From Clostridiales bacterium (GTDB lineage Bacteria > Bacillota > Clostridia > Oscillospirales > Oscillospiraceae), in contig SFGJ01000001.1 of NCBI GenBank assembly GCA_004557655.1, positions 1 to 64,000 of the forward strand: a stretch of DNA of 64,000 nt, written 5' to 3'. A model generated the notes under the pieces. It ran no database searches. It saw nothing but the letters and a program-made list of their open reading frames with translations, and was not told the origin of the DNA. A program made the translations under genes and the position numbers. Positions 7,282 through 15,970 of this stretch are shown one piece after another (the stretch's first letter is position 1; each line of letters starts with the position of its first letter).

Positions 7282-9921
7282 ATGTCTCACCCCTATCATG
7301 GACTCAATGAGCTGCGGGAAATGTTTCTGAGCTACTTTGAGAGCAAAGACCATCTGCGCCTGCCCAGCTTTTCGCTGGTACCCCAGAATGACAAATCCAT
7401 CCTGCTCATCAACGCCGGAATGACCCCCATGAAGCCCTGGTTCAAGGGAGAGGAAGAGCCGCCCCGCCGCCGGGTTTGCACCTGCCAGAAGTGCATCCGC
7501 ACCGGCGATATTGACAATGTGGGCCACACTGCCCGCCACGGCACCTATTTTGAGATGCTGGGCAATTTCTCTTTCGGCGATTACTTCAAGCACGAGGCCA
7601 TTGCATGGAGCTGGGAGTTTCTGACCAAGGTAGTGGGTCTGGAGGAAGACCGTCTGTATCCCTCTGTGTATTTGGATGATGACGAGGCCTTTGACATCTG
7701 GAACAAGGAGATCGGCATCCCCAAGGAAAAGATCTTCCGCTTTGGCAAGGCGGACAACTTCTGGGAGCACGGCTCCGGCCCCTGTGGCCCCTGCTCCGAG
7801 ATCTACTACGACCGTGGTGAGAAGTTCGGCTGCGGCAAGCCGGACTGCACCGTAGGATGCGATTGCGACCGCTACATTGAGATCTGGAACAATGTGTTCT
7901 CCCAGTTCGACAACGACGGCCACAACAATTACACCGAGCTGAAGCAGAAAAATATTGACACCGGTATGGGTTTGGAGCGTCTAGCGGTTGTGTGCCAGGA
8001 TGTGAACTCCCTGTTCGATGTGGACACTGTGATGAACATCACCAATAAGGTCTCCCAGCTTACCGGAGCATTCTATGGCCAGAGTGAGAAGCGGGATGTA
8101 TCCCTGCGTGTCATCACCGATCACATCCGCGCCGCAACATTTATGATTTGTGACGGCATCCTGCCCTCCAATGAGGGGCGTGGTTATGTACTTCGCCGCC
8201 TGCTGCGCCGCGCGGCCCGCCACGGCAAACTTCTGGGCGTCAACGATCCTTTCCTGTATCAGGTAGTGGATACCGTCATCCATGAGAATGAGTGCCAGTA
8301 TGCCGACCTGCGGGAGAAACAGACCTATATCACGAAGGTCATCCGCACAGAGGAGGAGAGCTTTGCCCGTACCATTGACGGCGGTATGCGCATCTTCAGC
8401 GAGATGCTTACTGAGCATCAGGCTAAGGGCGAGACCGTGTTCTCGGGTGCCGATGCCTTCAAGCTGTACGACACCTTCGGATTCCCCATTGACTTGACCG
8501 CCGAGATGGCCACCGACGAGGGCTTGACGGTGGACGAGGAGGCATTCCGCAAGCTGATGCGGGAGCAGAAGGAGCGTGCCCGTGAGGCCCGCAAGGCACT
8601 GGGTGATCTGGGCTGGGCTGGTGTGGAGTTCGGCAAGGAAGTTCCCTCCACCGAGTTCGTAGGGTATGATTTGACTGCATGCAATGCCACTGTGGTGGCG
8701 CTGGTATGCGACGATGAGCTGTGCGGCCAGATGGAAGCCGGAAGCGACGGCATTGTAGTGCTGGACAAGACCCCGTTCTATGCGGAGATGGGCGGTCAGG
8801 TGGGTGACCACGGTGTTATTACTGCTAAGGGGATGACCTTTACAGTTACAGATGTACAAAAGAATAAGGGCGGAAAATTCATGCACTATGGCCATGTGGC
8901 TGAGGGCGTAGTTAAAGTGGGCGATACCGTACAGCCCGCCATTGATGTGCAGCGCCGTAAGGCCATCTGCCGTGCCCACAGCACCACCCATCTGCTGGAT
9001 GCGGCACTAAAGAAGGTTCTGGGCGACCATGTGCACCAGGCCGGCTCTCTGGTGGAGCCGGATCGCCTGCGCTTTGACTTCACGCATTTTGAGGCCATCA
9101 CGCCTGAGCAGGTCCATCAGATCGAGTGGCTGGTCAATGATGCCATTCTGGAGGGGTATCCGGTTGTCACCGAGGTGCTTCCTATTGAGGAAGCCAAGAA
9201 GAAGGGTGCTGTGGCCATGTTCGGTGAGAAGTACGGTGAGACCGTCCGCGTGGTGGAGATGGGCGAGTTCTCCATGGAGTTGTGCGGCGGCACCCATCTG
9301 GATAACACTGCCAAGGCCGGACCCTTCCGTATTAAGTCTGAAAGCAGCGTTGCCTCCGGTGTGCGTCGTATGGAGGCAACCACAGGACGCCTGAGTCTGG
9401 AGGGCATGGAAAAGAGCCGCGGCGTTCTTTCCAAGGCGGCTCAGTTCTTTAAAGCGGCCCCCTCTGAGTTGCTGGAGCGTTTGGAGCAGCAAGCAGGGGA
9501 GATGAAGCAGCTCCGCCAGGCGCTGGATAAGTTCAAGTCCGAGGCTTCCTTGGGTGAGGCTAAGCAGTTCCTGGCCGCTGCAAAGACAGTGAAAGGGCTG
9601 CATGTTCTCACCGGCACCCGGCATGGCTTGGATGCCAATGCCATGCGCAAGATGGGAGACTTCCTGCGCGATAAGGATCCCGCCGTCGTTGGTGTTCTGG
9701 CCAGCATTGCGGAGGATAAGATCACTTTCCTGGCTGTGTGCGGAAAGACAGCCGTGGAAAAGGGCGTGAAGGCCGGCGATCTGGTGAAGCTGGTGTCCGG
9801 TATCTGCGGCGGCAAAGGCGGCGGCAAGCCGGACAGCGCCATGGGCGGCGGCAGCGACCTGCTGAAAGTGGACGATGCTCTGGCGGCAGTGGATGACTTT
9901 GTGTCGGAAAAGCTGGGCTGA
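7282..9921 (+). CDS. alaS: Alanyl-tRNA synthetase
   Basis: An 879-residue class II synthetase charging tRNA-Ala, full length for the family. The N-terminal catalytic core starts LNELREMFLSYF and contains the motif 2 region GNFSFGDYF. The editing domain carries HSTTH (His566, His570) and CGGTH (ending His672), the zinc-binding residues that clear Ser/Gly-tRNA-Ala. The C-terminal oligomerisation domain has the glycine-rich GGKGGGKPDSAMGGG. AAAGGAG precedes the ATG. Controlled by the T-box at 6380-6600. Confidence 0.98.
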   Translation: MSHPYHGLNELREMFLSYFESKDHLRLPSFSLVPQNDKSILLINAGMTPMKPWFKGEEEPPRRRVCTCQKCIRTGDIDNVGHTARHGTYFEMLGNFSFGDYFKHEAIAWSWEFLTKVVGLEEDRLYPSVYLDDDEAFDIWNKEIGIPKEKIFRFGKADNFWEHGSGPCGPCSEIYYDRGEKFGCGKPDCTVGCDCDRYIEIWNNVFSQFDNDGHNNYTELKQKNIDTGMGLERLAVVCQDVNSLFDVDTVMNITNKVSQLTGAFYGQSEKRDVSLRVITDHIRAATFMICDGILPSNEGRGYVLRRLLRRAARHGKLLGVNDPFLYQVVDTVIHENECQYADLREKQTYITKVIRTEEESFARTIDGGMRIFSEMLTEHQAKGETVFSGADAFKLYDTFGFPIDLTAEMATDEGLTVDEEAFRKLMREQKERAREARKALGDLGWAGVEFGKEVPSTEFVGYDLTACNATVVALVCDDELCGQMEAGSDGIVVLDKTPFYAEMGGQVGDHGVITAKGMTFTVTDVQKNKGGKFMHYGHVAEGVVKVGDTVQPAIDVQRRKAICRAHSTTHLLDAALKKVLGDHVHQAGSLVEPDRLRFDFTHFEAITPEQVHQIEWLVNDAILEGYPVVTEVLPIEEAKKKGAVAMFGEKYGETVRVVEMGEFSMELCGGTHLDNTAKAGPFRIKSESSVASGVRRMEATTGRLSLEGMEKSRGVLSKAAQFFKAAPSELLERLEQQAGEMKQLRQALDKFKSEASLGEAKQFLAAAKTVKGLHVLTGTRHGLDANAMRKMGDFLRDKDPAVVGVLASIAEDKITFLAVCGKTAVEKGVKAGDLVKLVSGICGGKGGGKPDSAMGGGSDLLKVDDALAAVDDFVSEKLG

Positions 9922-9922
9922 T

Positions 9923-10096
9923 ATGATTCCCAACGACCCAATACTCCTGCTGAGTTTCGTAAACACACGTCTGCGGGATGAATGCGAGAGCATAGACGAA
10001 TTGTGTGCCATGCTGGACATGAGCCGCGCAGATCTGGAGGGGCGGCTTGCCACCATCGGCTATGCGTACGACAAAAGAATCAATCAATTTATTTGA
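9923..10096 (+). CDS. DUF4250 small protein
   Basis: A 57-residue protein beginning MIPNDPILLLSFVNTRLRD and ending near YDKRINQF, the recognisable DUF4250 pattern of small helical proteins in clostridia. The ATG starts one base after the alaS stop, with no separate ribosome site, so translation is coupled to alaS. No function is known. The helical SIDELCAMLDMSRADLEGRL stretch resembles a helix-turn-helix-like fold, but that is only an impression. Confidence 0.82.
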   Translation: MIPNDPILLLSFVNTRLRDECESIDELCAMLDMSRADLEGRLATIGYAYDKRINQFI

Positions 10097-10110
10097 AAGG
10101 AGCAGACCCT

Positions 10111-10452
10111 ATGAAGAACGATTGCCTGTTCTGCGCCATTGCGGCAGGGGAGATCCCCTCCAATAAGGTGTATGAGGACGACCTGTGTTATGCGTTTTAT
10201 GACATTGCACCCCAGGCGCCCACCCACTTTTTGGTGATTCCAAAGGACCACATTGGCTCCGTGGCGGAAATTGGCGCGGGCAACAGCGCTGTGGTTGCCC
10301 ATATCTTTGAGGTCATCGCCAATGTGACCAAGGAGCTGGGCCTGGAGAGCTACCGTGTGGTGTCCAACATCGGCGAGCAGGCCGGCCAAAGCGTGCGGCA
10401 TCTGCACTTCCATGTGCTGTCCGGCCGTGACATGACCTGGCCTCCGGGCTGA
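10111..10452 (+). CDS. HIT-family (HINT-type) nucleotide hydrolase
   Basis: A 113-residue histidine-triad protein of the HINT branch, which hydrolyses nucleoside phosphoramidates such as aminoacyl-adenylate-like substrates. The HxHxH triad is His97, His99 and His101 (HLHFHVLSG), and CLFC (Cys5, Cys8) could bind zinc. AAAGGAG precedes the ATG at 10111. Placement in an alaS operon fits the known activity of HINT proteins on synthetase-made aminoacyl-adenylates (inference). Confidence 0.93.
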   Translation: MKNDCLFCAIAAGEIPSNKVYEDDLCYAFYDIAPQAPTHFLVIPKDHIGSVAEIGAGNSAVVAHIFEVIANVTKELGLESYRVVSNIGEQAGQSVRHLHFHVLSGRDMTWPPG

Positions 10453-10468
10453 TAAAAACTATAATACA

Positions 10469-10517
10469 AAGGCAGCGACCCGACTTGATTTCATTCAAGT
10501 CGGGCCGCTGCCTTTTG
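10469..10517. terminator. Bidirectional terminator between HIT gene and oadA
   Basis: A 20-base stem (10469-10488 with 10494-10513) containing one mismatch, loop TTTCA, then TTTT on the plus strand. It closes the alaS operon and the converging oad operon. Confidence 0.85.
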
Positions 10518-10535
10518 GGGGGTGAAAGATGAGTA

Positions 10536-11975
10536 TCAGAATTTATATTCCACATACAGCTCCCGCACGGCATTGGGGTCTGCTTTGGAAGCCGGTGCGG
10601 CATCGGGTGCGGCAACAGGGTTATCCCGGTTGGCTATGAATTTCGGCGCCACCTGGGGGAACAGAGCCAGGCTCAGCACATCTTCCTCACTCTTGGCGAT
10701 GTCCTTGAACTCCTCTTTGTATTTCTCCAGCTCCGGCTCCAGAAGGTCTGCCGGACGGCAAGTGATGACATCCTCGGGAGCAATGCCCGCCTTGGCGCGG
10801 ACTTCTTCGTTTACCTCGCCGGGCAGCTTGCCGTATTCGCCCTTAAGCATGGCCTTGGATTCCTTGGGGAACACCTTGTAGCGCTCGCCCATGATGATAT
10901 TCATCACGGCCTGGGTGCCCACGATCTGAGAGGAGGGGGTCACCAGCGGAGGATAGCCGAAGTCCTTACGCACACGGGGAATCTCCGCCAGCACATCGTA
11001 GTACTTGTCCTCTTTCTTGGCTTCTTTAAGCTGGCTGATCAGGTTGGATAGCATACCGCCGGGCACCTGATAGCGCAGGGTGTTGGTGTCTACCCGCAGG
11101 ACCTTGGGGTTGAGAATTCCGGCATCCTGCAGGCGCTGTGCCACCTTGCGGAAATGGGTGGCGGCATCGCTCATCTTATCCAGATCCAGACCGGTGTCAC
11201 GAACGGTACCCTTCAGGGTCGCCACCAGAGACTCCGTCGCGGGCTGAGAGGTGCCGTTTGCCAGGGGAGAGAGGGCGGTGTCCACAATGTCCACACCGGC
11301 ATAAGCCGCCATCAGCAGCACCATGTCACCGGTACCGGTGGTGTTGTGGGTGTGCAGATGGATGGGGACGCTGACCGTCTCCTTAAGAGCCTTCACCAGA
11401 GAGTAGGCGTCCATAGGAAGCAGGAGGTTGGCCATGTCTTTAATGCAAATGGAGTCTGCGCCCATCTGTTCCAGCTCCTTAGCAAGCTTTACGAAGTGCT
11501 CCTCGTTGTGGATGGGGGAAATGGTGTAGGACAGGGTGGCCTCCACCTGACCGCCGTATTTCTTGGTGGACTTGATGGCTTGTTCCAGATTGCGCACATC
11601 GTTCAGCGCGTCGAAAATGCGGATGATATCGATACCGTTCTCAATGGATTTACGGCAGAAGGCGTCCACCACGTCGTCTGCATAATGCTTGTAGCCCAGA
11701 ATATTCTGGCCACGGAACAGCATTTGCAGTTTGGTATTGGGCAGACCCTTCTTCAGAGTACGAAGGCGCTCCCAAGGATCCTCGTTGAGAAAACGCATGC
11801 AGGCATCGAAGGTGGCGCCACCCCAGCATTCCAGGGAGTAGTACCCGATGGAATCCAGCACCTCCAGAGCGGGCAGCATATCCTCAATGGTCATGCGGGT
11901 AGCCGCCTGAGACTGATGAGCGTCCCGGAGGATGGTATCGGTGATCAGCAGGGGTTTATTGGACAGAAATTCCAT
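10536..11975 (-). CDS. oadA: Oxaloacetate decarboxylase alpha subunit (carboxyltransferase)
   Basis: A 479-residue cytosolic carboxyltransferase that moves the carboxyl group from oxaloacetate to biotin. The DRE-TIM-type barrel motif TILRDAHQS, the ECWGGATFD segment, the metal-binding HLHTHNTTG and the catalytic-lysine region SICIKDMANLL are all visible. It lacks the C-terminal biotinyl domain of fused OadA proteins and ends in an Ala/Pro-rich tail, matching the separate biotin carrier gene upstream. It is last in the operon G-BCCP-B-A. Pyruvate carboxylase subunit B is homologous, but the linked membrane subunits argue for the pump. Confidence 0.92.
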   Translation of the reverse strand: MEFLSNKPLLITDTILRDAHQSQAATRMTIEDMLPALEVLDSIGYYSLECWGGATFDACMRFLNEDPWERLRTLKKGLPNTKLQMLFRGQNILGYKHYADDVVDAFCRKSIENGIDIIRIFDALNDVRNLEQAIKSTKKYGGQVEATLSYTISPIHNEEHFVKLAKELEQMGADSICIKDMANLLLPMDAYSLVKALKETVSVPIHLHTHNTTGTGDMVLLMAAYAGVDIVDTALSPLANGTSQPATESLVATLKGTVRDTGLDLDKMSDAATHFRKVAQRLQDAGILNPKVLRVDTNTLRYQVPGGMLSNLISQLKEAKKEDKYYDVLAEIPRVRKDFGYPPLVTPSSQIVGTQAVMNIIMGERYKVFPKESKAMLKGEYGKLPGEVNEEVRAKAGIAPEDVITCRPADLLEPELEKYKEEFKDIAKSEEDVLSLALFPQVAPKFIANRDNPVAAPDAAPASKADPNAVRELYVEYKF

Positions 11976-11991
11976 AGTATTTTACCTCCAG

Positions 11992-13254
11992 TTAACCGAA
12001 AAGGGAGATCAGCACGCCTGCGGCAATAGCCGAGCCGATAACGCCGGCCACATTGGGGCCCATGGCATGCATCAGCAGGAAGTTGCTGGGATTGTACTGC
12101 TGGCCGACTTTCTGGGAAACACGGGCGGCCATAGGTACGGCGGAGACACCCGCGGAACCAATGAGGGGATTGATCTTTTCCTTCAGGAACAGGTTCATGA
12201 ATTTGGCCAGCAGCACGCCACCTGCGGTACCGAAGCCAAAGGCCACGACCCCCATGCCCATGATGGCCAGGGTACGCACGCTGAGGAAAGTGGCGGCAGT
12301 GGCGGTAGCGCCCACAGAGATGCCCAGGAAGATGGTCACAATGTTCATCAGTTCGTTCTGCATGGCCTTGCTCAGGCGATCCAGTACACCGCACTCCTTG
12401 GCCAGGTTGCCCAGCATCAGGCAGGCAATGAGCGGAGCGGCGGAGGGCACCAACAGAGCCACGAAGACAGTGACGACAACAGGGAAGAAGATTTTTTCCT
12501 TCTTACTGACCTCACGCAGGGGCTTCATAACGATCTGCCGCTCTTTTTCGGTGGTCAGCGCCTTCATGATAGGCGGCTGGATCACCGGCACCAGTGCCAT
12601 GTAGGAATAGGCCGACACAGCAATGGGACCCAGCAGAGCCGGAGCCAGCATTGCGGTGACGAAAATGGCAGTAGGTCCGTCGGCGCCGCCGATGATGCCG
12701 ATAGAGGCGGCCTCCGCGGAGGAAAACAGGCCGGAGACCTTGCAGCCGATGAAGGTGATAAAGATACCAAGCTGTGCGGCGGCACCCAGCAGCAGGCTCT
12801 TGGGGTTGGCGATCAGGGGACCAAAGTCGGTCATAGCGCCCACGCCCATAAAGATCAGGCAGGGGTAGATGCCCAGCTTGATGCCCAGATACAGTACATC
12901 GATCAAGCCCACGCTCACAGTGCTGCCAACGGCAACACTGCTCAGCACAGCATCAGAAACACCCAGGCTCTGCATCTCGGCTATAAACTCCGGGGTGACA
13001 ACACCGCCCTGGAACAGATCCCAGTGTATGTGACCTCCGGCGAAGAGAATCTCGTTGAACATACCGGTATTGGGAAGATTTGTCACCAGCATACCGATGG
13101 CGATAGGCACAAGCAGCAGCGGCTCGAATTTCTTCTTAATGCCCAGAAACAGCAGCACACAGGAGATCACGATCATTACGATGCATTTCCAGTTGTCACC
13201 CTGTGTAAATTGGAAAAAACCGGTACTGGTAAGGAAATTAGAAATAGCTTCCAT
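11992..13254 (-). CDS. oadB: Na+-translocating decarboxylase beta subunit
   Basis: A 420-residue integral membrane protein of the OadB/GcdB/MmdB family, which decarboxylates carboxybiotin and drives Na+ outward. Signature stretches are GVGAMTDFGPLIANP (the conserved Asp region), GGADGPTAIF and the second half GNLAKECGVLDRL. About ten hydrophobic segments are evident. It is 16 bases upstream of oadA. The N-terminal stretch with IGMLVTNLPNTG is typical for the family. Confidence 0.95.
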   Translation of the reverse strand: MEAISNFLTSTGFFQFTQGDNWKCIVMIVISCVLLFLGIKKKFEPLLLVPIAIGMLVTNLPNTGMFNEILFAGGHIHWDLFQGGVVTPEFIAEMQSLGVSDAVLSSVAVGSTVSVGLIDVLYLGIKLGIYPCLIFMGVGAMTDFGPLIANPKSLLLGAAAQLGIFITFIGCKVSGLFSSAEAASIGIIGGADGPTAIFVTAMLAPALLGPIAVSAYSYMALVPVIQPPIMKALTTEKERQIVMKPLREVSKKEKIFFPVVVTVFVALLVPSAAPLIACLMLGNLAKECGVLDRLSKAMQNELMNIVTIFLGISVGATATAATFLSVRTLAIMGMGVVAFGFGTAGGVLLAKFMNLFLKEKINPLIGSAGVSAVPMAARVSQKVGQQYNPSNFLLMHAMGPNVAGVIGSAIAAGVLISLFG

Positions 13255-13269
13255 AGAGCGGACCTCCGC

Positions 13270-13611
13270 TTAACCGATCACACACAGGAGCGTGCCGGAC
13301 TCCACGGTTGCGCCCTTGGTGACGCTGACGGACACGATCTTGCCGTCGCAGGGGCACATGATCTCGTTTTCCATCTTCATAGCTTCCAGAATCATCAGCA
13401 CCTGACCCTTCCTCACTGTATCGCCGGCAGCCACATTCACAGCCAGGATATTGCCGGGCATGGGAGAGGTGACCTGCTCACCGCCGGCAGGGGCGGAAAC
13501 AGGGGCAGCCACAGGTGCAGCAGCAGGTGCAGCAACCGAGGCGGCGCCGGAGATGTCCTCCACATCCACCTCATAAACAGTGCCGTTCACATTTACTCTA
13601 TACTTTTTCAT
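13270..13611 (-). CDS. Biotin carboxyl carrier protein of the decarboxylase
   Basis: A 113-residue protein with a flexible Ala/Pro linker (about 23-42) and a C-terminal biotinyl domain. The biotinylation motif EAMKMEN puts biotin on Lys79. It shuttles CO2 from OadA to OadB. A separate carrier replaces the fused domain found at the OadA C-terminus in enterobacteria and resembles the gcdC/mmdC arrangement. AGGAGG lies before the ATG, and it is 16 bases from oadB. Confidence 0.94.
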   Translation of the reverse strand: MKKYRVNVNGTVYEVDVEDISGAASVAAPAAAPVAAPVSAPAGGEQVTSPMPGNILAVNVAAGDTVRKGQVLMILEAMKMENEIMCPCDGKIVSVSVTKGATVESGTLLCVIG

Positions 13612-13628
13612 TTATAATATCCTCCTTC

Positions 13629-13895
13629 TCAGATTTGTTTCATGGAAATAATACGGATGGCAGAAATATCAGTACCCATTTCCTCGGCAATGGCTGCGGA
13701 AACGGCGGCGATCAGCTCGGGGCCAATTCCGGCCTTCGGCACACCGGCCGGTGCGGATACAGGCGCGAGAGTGTTTTTTTGCTCTGTTTTTCGGCACACA
13801 AAACTCATCAGCGTTACCAACAGGATAATGCAGATCAGACCAAAAAATACCGTGCCTATGCCCATCAGGCATACGAACAGATTGGAATAATCCAT
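13629..13895 (-). CDS. oadG: Decarboxylase gamma subunit (OadG-like)
   Basis: An 88-residue protein with one N-terminal transmembrane segment (about residues 6-30) and a cytosolic Pro/Ala linker followed by a small helical domain ending EEMGTDISAIRIISMKQ. This is the OadG/MmdD pattern of the sodium-pump gamma subunit, which anchors the alpha and beta parts. The ATG at 13895 has AGGAGG eight bases upstream; a TTG two codons earlier is less likely. First gene of the operon. Confidence 0.85.
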   Translation of the reverse strand: MDYSNLFVCLMGIGTVFFGLICIILLVTLMSFVCRKTEQKNTLAPVSAPAGVPKAGIGPELIAAVSAAIAEEMGTDISAIRIISMKQI

Positions 13896-13927
13896 GAGCA
13901 ATTCCTCCTATATCAAAATTTGGGTTC

Positions 13928-13956
13928 ATTGTATCAAACTTTTTGTGTGTTTTCAA
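13928..13956 (-). promoter_or_regulatory. Promoter of the decarboxylase operon
   Basis: On the minus strand TTGAAA (13956-13951), 17 bases, TACAAT (13933-13928), 33 bases before the oadG ATG. Confidence 0.6.
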
Positions 13957-14104
13957 TGGGGTTAACAGAAAAAACTAAAAATTCAACAGAATAGCTAAAA
14001 TATTTTTTGATATTGTAGGAAAAATAACAAAGACTTTTCTTTTGATGAATCCTATGGTATAGTGACCCCGTTAGAAAGTGATTATTATGGGAGGAAATTT
14101 CCTG

Positions 14105-14779
14105 ATGCGATACGGAGAGATAATCACGGGGACATTTGTGGCCCGGCCCAACCGCTTCATTGCTCATGTGCGTTTGCAGGGGGAGGAAGTGGTTTGCCAC
14201 GTGAAGAATACCGGCCGATGCCGGGAACTTTTGCGGCCCGGTGTGCGGGTTTGGTTGGAAAAGGGAACAAATCCAAATCGCAAAACAGCCTATGATCTTG
14301 TCACAGTGGAAAAGGACGGGCGGCTTGTGAATATGGATGCTCAGGCTCCAAATAGGATTTTTGGAGAGTGGGCAAACAATTTGGAGCCGGGAATCATCCG
14401 TGTGTGTCCGGAAGTGTTTTTCGAGGATAGCCGGCTGGACTTCCTGCTGGAAACGGAGCAGGGCAAGCACTATGTAGAAGTTAAGGGTGTTACTTTAGAA
14501 GAAAACGGCCATGTGCTATTCCCGGACGCACCCACGGAGAGGGGAGTGCGGCATCTGCACACGCTGATACGGGCTGTGGAGCAGGGGTATCGGGCTACTG
14601 TTTTTTTCGTAGTCCAAATGGCTGATGTTTTGGATTTTTCTCCCAACGACAAGACACATCCGGAATTCGGACAGGCCCTGCGTAAGGCGGCAGCCGCGGG
14701 CGTACAGGTGTTGGCCTATACCTGCCGTGTTACGCCTGAAGAGGTGACTATAGATTGCCCGATTCCCGTTATACTATAA
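14105..14779 (+). CDS. sfsA: SfsA family DNA/RNA nuclease-like protein
   Basis: A 224-residue protein of the SfsA family (sugar fermentation stimulation protein A). It has an N-terminal OB-like DNA-binding region (about 1-80) and a PD-(D/E)XK nuclease-like core with the motif series DFLLE...HYVEVKGVT and FPDAPTERGVRHL. E. coli SfsA has been linked to maltose gene expression; its cellular job is unclear. The ATG at 14105 has GGGAGG ten bases upstream, and the slightly longer frame starts inside that ribosome site. It stands alone between divergent oad and convergent asnA. Confidence 0.93.
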   Translation: MRYGEIITGTFVARPNRFIAHVRLQGEEVVCHVKNTGRCRELLRPGVRVWLEKGTNPNRKTAYDLVTVEKDGRLVNMDAQAPNRIFGEWANNLEPGIIRVCPEVFFEDSRLDFLLETEQGKHYVEVKGVTLEENGHVLFPDAPTERGVRHLHTLIRAVEQGYRATVFFVVQMADVLDFSPNDKTHPEFGQALRKAAAAGVQVLAYTCRVTPEEVTIDCPIPVIL

Positions 14780-14780
14780 T

Positions 14781-14814
14781 AAATAGGCGGCACGAGTTTT
14801 CGTGCCGCCTATTT
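14781..14814. terminator. Hairpin between convergent sfsA and asnA
   Basis: A perfect 15-bp stem (14781-14795 with 14800-14814) with a GTTT loop. The T-runs are short on both strands, but it lies between two convergent stops. Confidence 0.75.
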
Positions 14815-14835
14815 CGCTATCAGAGATAAATGGGG

Positions 14836-15846
14836 TTACAGCAGCAGGATACCAGCCTTTTCACAGGCATCCACGGTGTTTTTATCCCACTGGCTGGACT
14901 GCACCTCGCCGATGTGGCAGGTGCCGATCATCAGCATACACAAACGGCTCTGGCCGATACCGCCGCCGATGGTGAGGGGCAATTCACCGTTTAGCAGCAT
15001 CTTGTGGAAAGGCAGCGCACTGCGCTCCTCACAGCAGCGCTTCTGCAGCTGATACCGCATGGATTCTTCATCTACGCGGATGCCCATGGAGGAGATCTCA
15101 AAGCTGTGCTGCAGGACATCGTTCCACATGAGAATGTCGCCGTTGAGCGCCCAGTCATCATAGTCCGGGGCACGGCCGTCATGGGGCTTGCCGGAACGCT
15201 TGAGGTTGTCGCCGATCTGCATAAGGAACACTGTGGGGTGCTCCCGGCAGATGGCATCCTCCCGCTCCTTGCTGGTCATATCGGGCCAGCGGTCCTCCAG
15301 CTCCTGTGTGGTGACGAAGTACACCTCGCGATCCAGCTTGGTGTGCAGGCTGGGGAAAGCGATCTGCAGAGCCTCATTGGTCTCACATACAGCGCCCACG
15401 ATTGCCCGGACGGTCTGGCGCAGGTACTCCTGTGTACGGTCTTCCCGGGAGATGACCTTCTCCCAGTCCCACTGGTCTACATAGATAGAGTGGGTGTTGT
15501 CCACCTCTTCGTCCCGGCGGATGGCGTTCATATCGGTAAACAGGCCCTTGCCTACATTGAACTGGTATTTCTTCAGCGCAAGACGCTTCCACTTGGCCAG
15601 AGAGTGAACTACCTGCGCATTGGTGCCCACATCGGGGATGTCAAAGGATACGGGGCGCTCCACGCCATTGAGGTTATCGTTCAGACCTGAGTTTTCATCG
15701 ACGAACAGGGGAGCGGATACACGGCGCAGATTCAAAGCCTGGCCCAGATTCACCTGGAAATTGCTCTTGATGAACTCAATGGCACGCTGCATTTCATACA
15801 CGGAAAGCGGCGTTTTGTATCCTTCAGGAATGACGACTTTACTCAT
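14836..15846 (-). CDS. asnA: Aspartate--ammonia ligase (asparagine synthetase A)
   Basis: A 336-residue AsnA, the ammonia-dependent asparagine synthetase related to class II aminoacyl-tRNA synthetases. Typical stretches are LNDNLNGVERPVSFD, the DMNAIRRDE segment, SIYVDQWDWEKVI, and the C-terminal GGGIGQSRLCMLM motif 3. The ATG at 15846 is preferred; a GTG four codons upstream touches the ribosome site directly. It has its own promoter and lies downstream of the aminotransferase behind a terminator. Confidence 0.97.
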   Translation of the reverse strand: MSKVVIPEGYKTPLSVYEMQRAIEFIKSNFQVNLGQALNLRRVSAPLFVDENSGLNDNLNGVERPVSFDIPDVGTNAQVVHSLAKWKRLALKKYQFNVGKGLFTDMNAIRRDEEVDNTHSIYVDQWDWEKVISREDRTQEYLRQTVRAIVGAVCETNEALQIAFPSLHTKLDREVYFVTTQELEDRWPDMTSKEREDAICREHPTVFLMQIGDNLKRSGKPHDGRAPDYDDWALNGDILMWNDVLQHSFEISSMGIRVDEESMRYQLQKRCCEERSALPFHKMLLNGELPLTIGGGIGQSRLCMLMIGTCHIGEVQSSQWDKNTVDACEKAGILLL

Positions 15847-15880
15847 GGTTTTACACACCCTTCTATAAAATATAGAAAAT

Positions 15881-15909
15881 ATTATAGTTTACGGAAAAGA
15901 GAAAAGCAA
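15881..15909 (-). promoter_or_regulatory. asnA promoter
   Basis: On the minus strand TTGCTT (15909-15904), 17 bases, TATAAT (15886-15881). Confidence 0.65.
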
Positions 15910-15917
15910 GGAAAAAA

Positions 15918-15953
15918 TGCCCGGAATCGATCCAAAAAAATCGACTCCGGGCA
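15918..15953 (-). terminator. Terminator after the aminotransferase gene
   Basis: TGCCCGGA and TCGAT arms (15918-15931 with 15940-15953, one mismatch). On the minus strand TTTTTT follows. It ends the ptb-aminotransferase operon before the asnA promoter. Confidence 0.85.
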
Positions 15954-15970
15954 GGTACTTGCTATGCAAA

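Noticed and set aside
10536..11975. Pyruvate carboxylase subunit B instead of oxaloacetate decarboxylase
   Set aside because: The same domain is used by both, but the linked beta and gamma membrane subunits point to the sodium-pumping decarboxylase.
11932..13617. A 561-codon plus-strand frame rich in His, Gln and Gly
   Set aside because: It is antisense to oadB and the biotin carrier; the odd composition comes from reversed membrane-protein codons.
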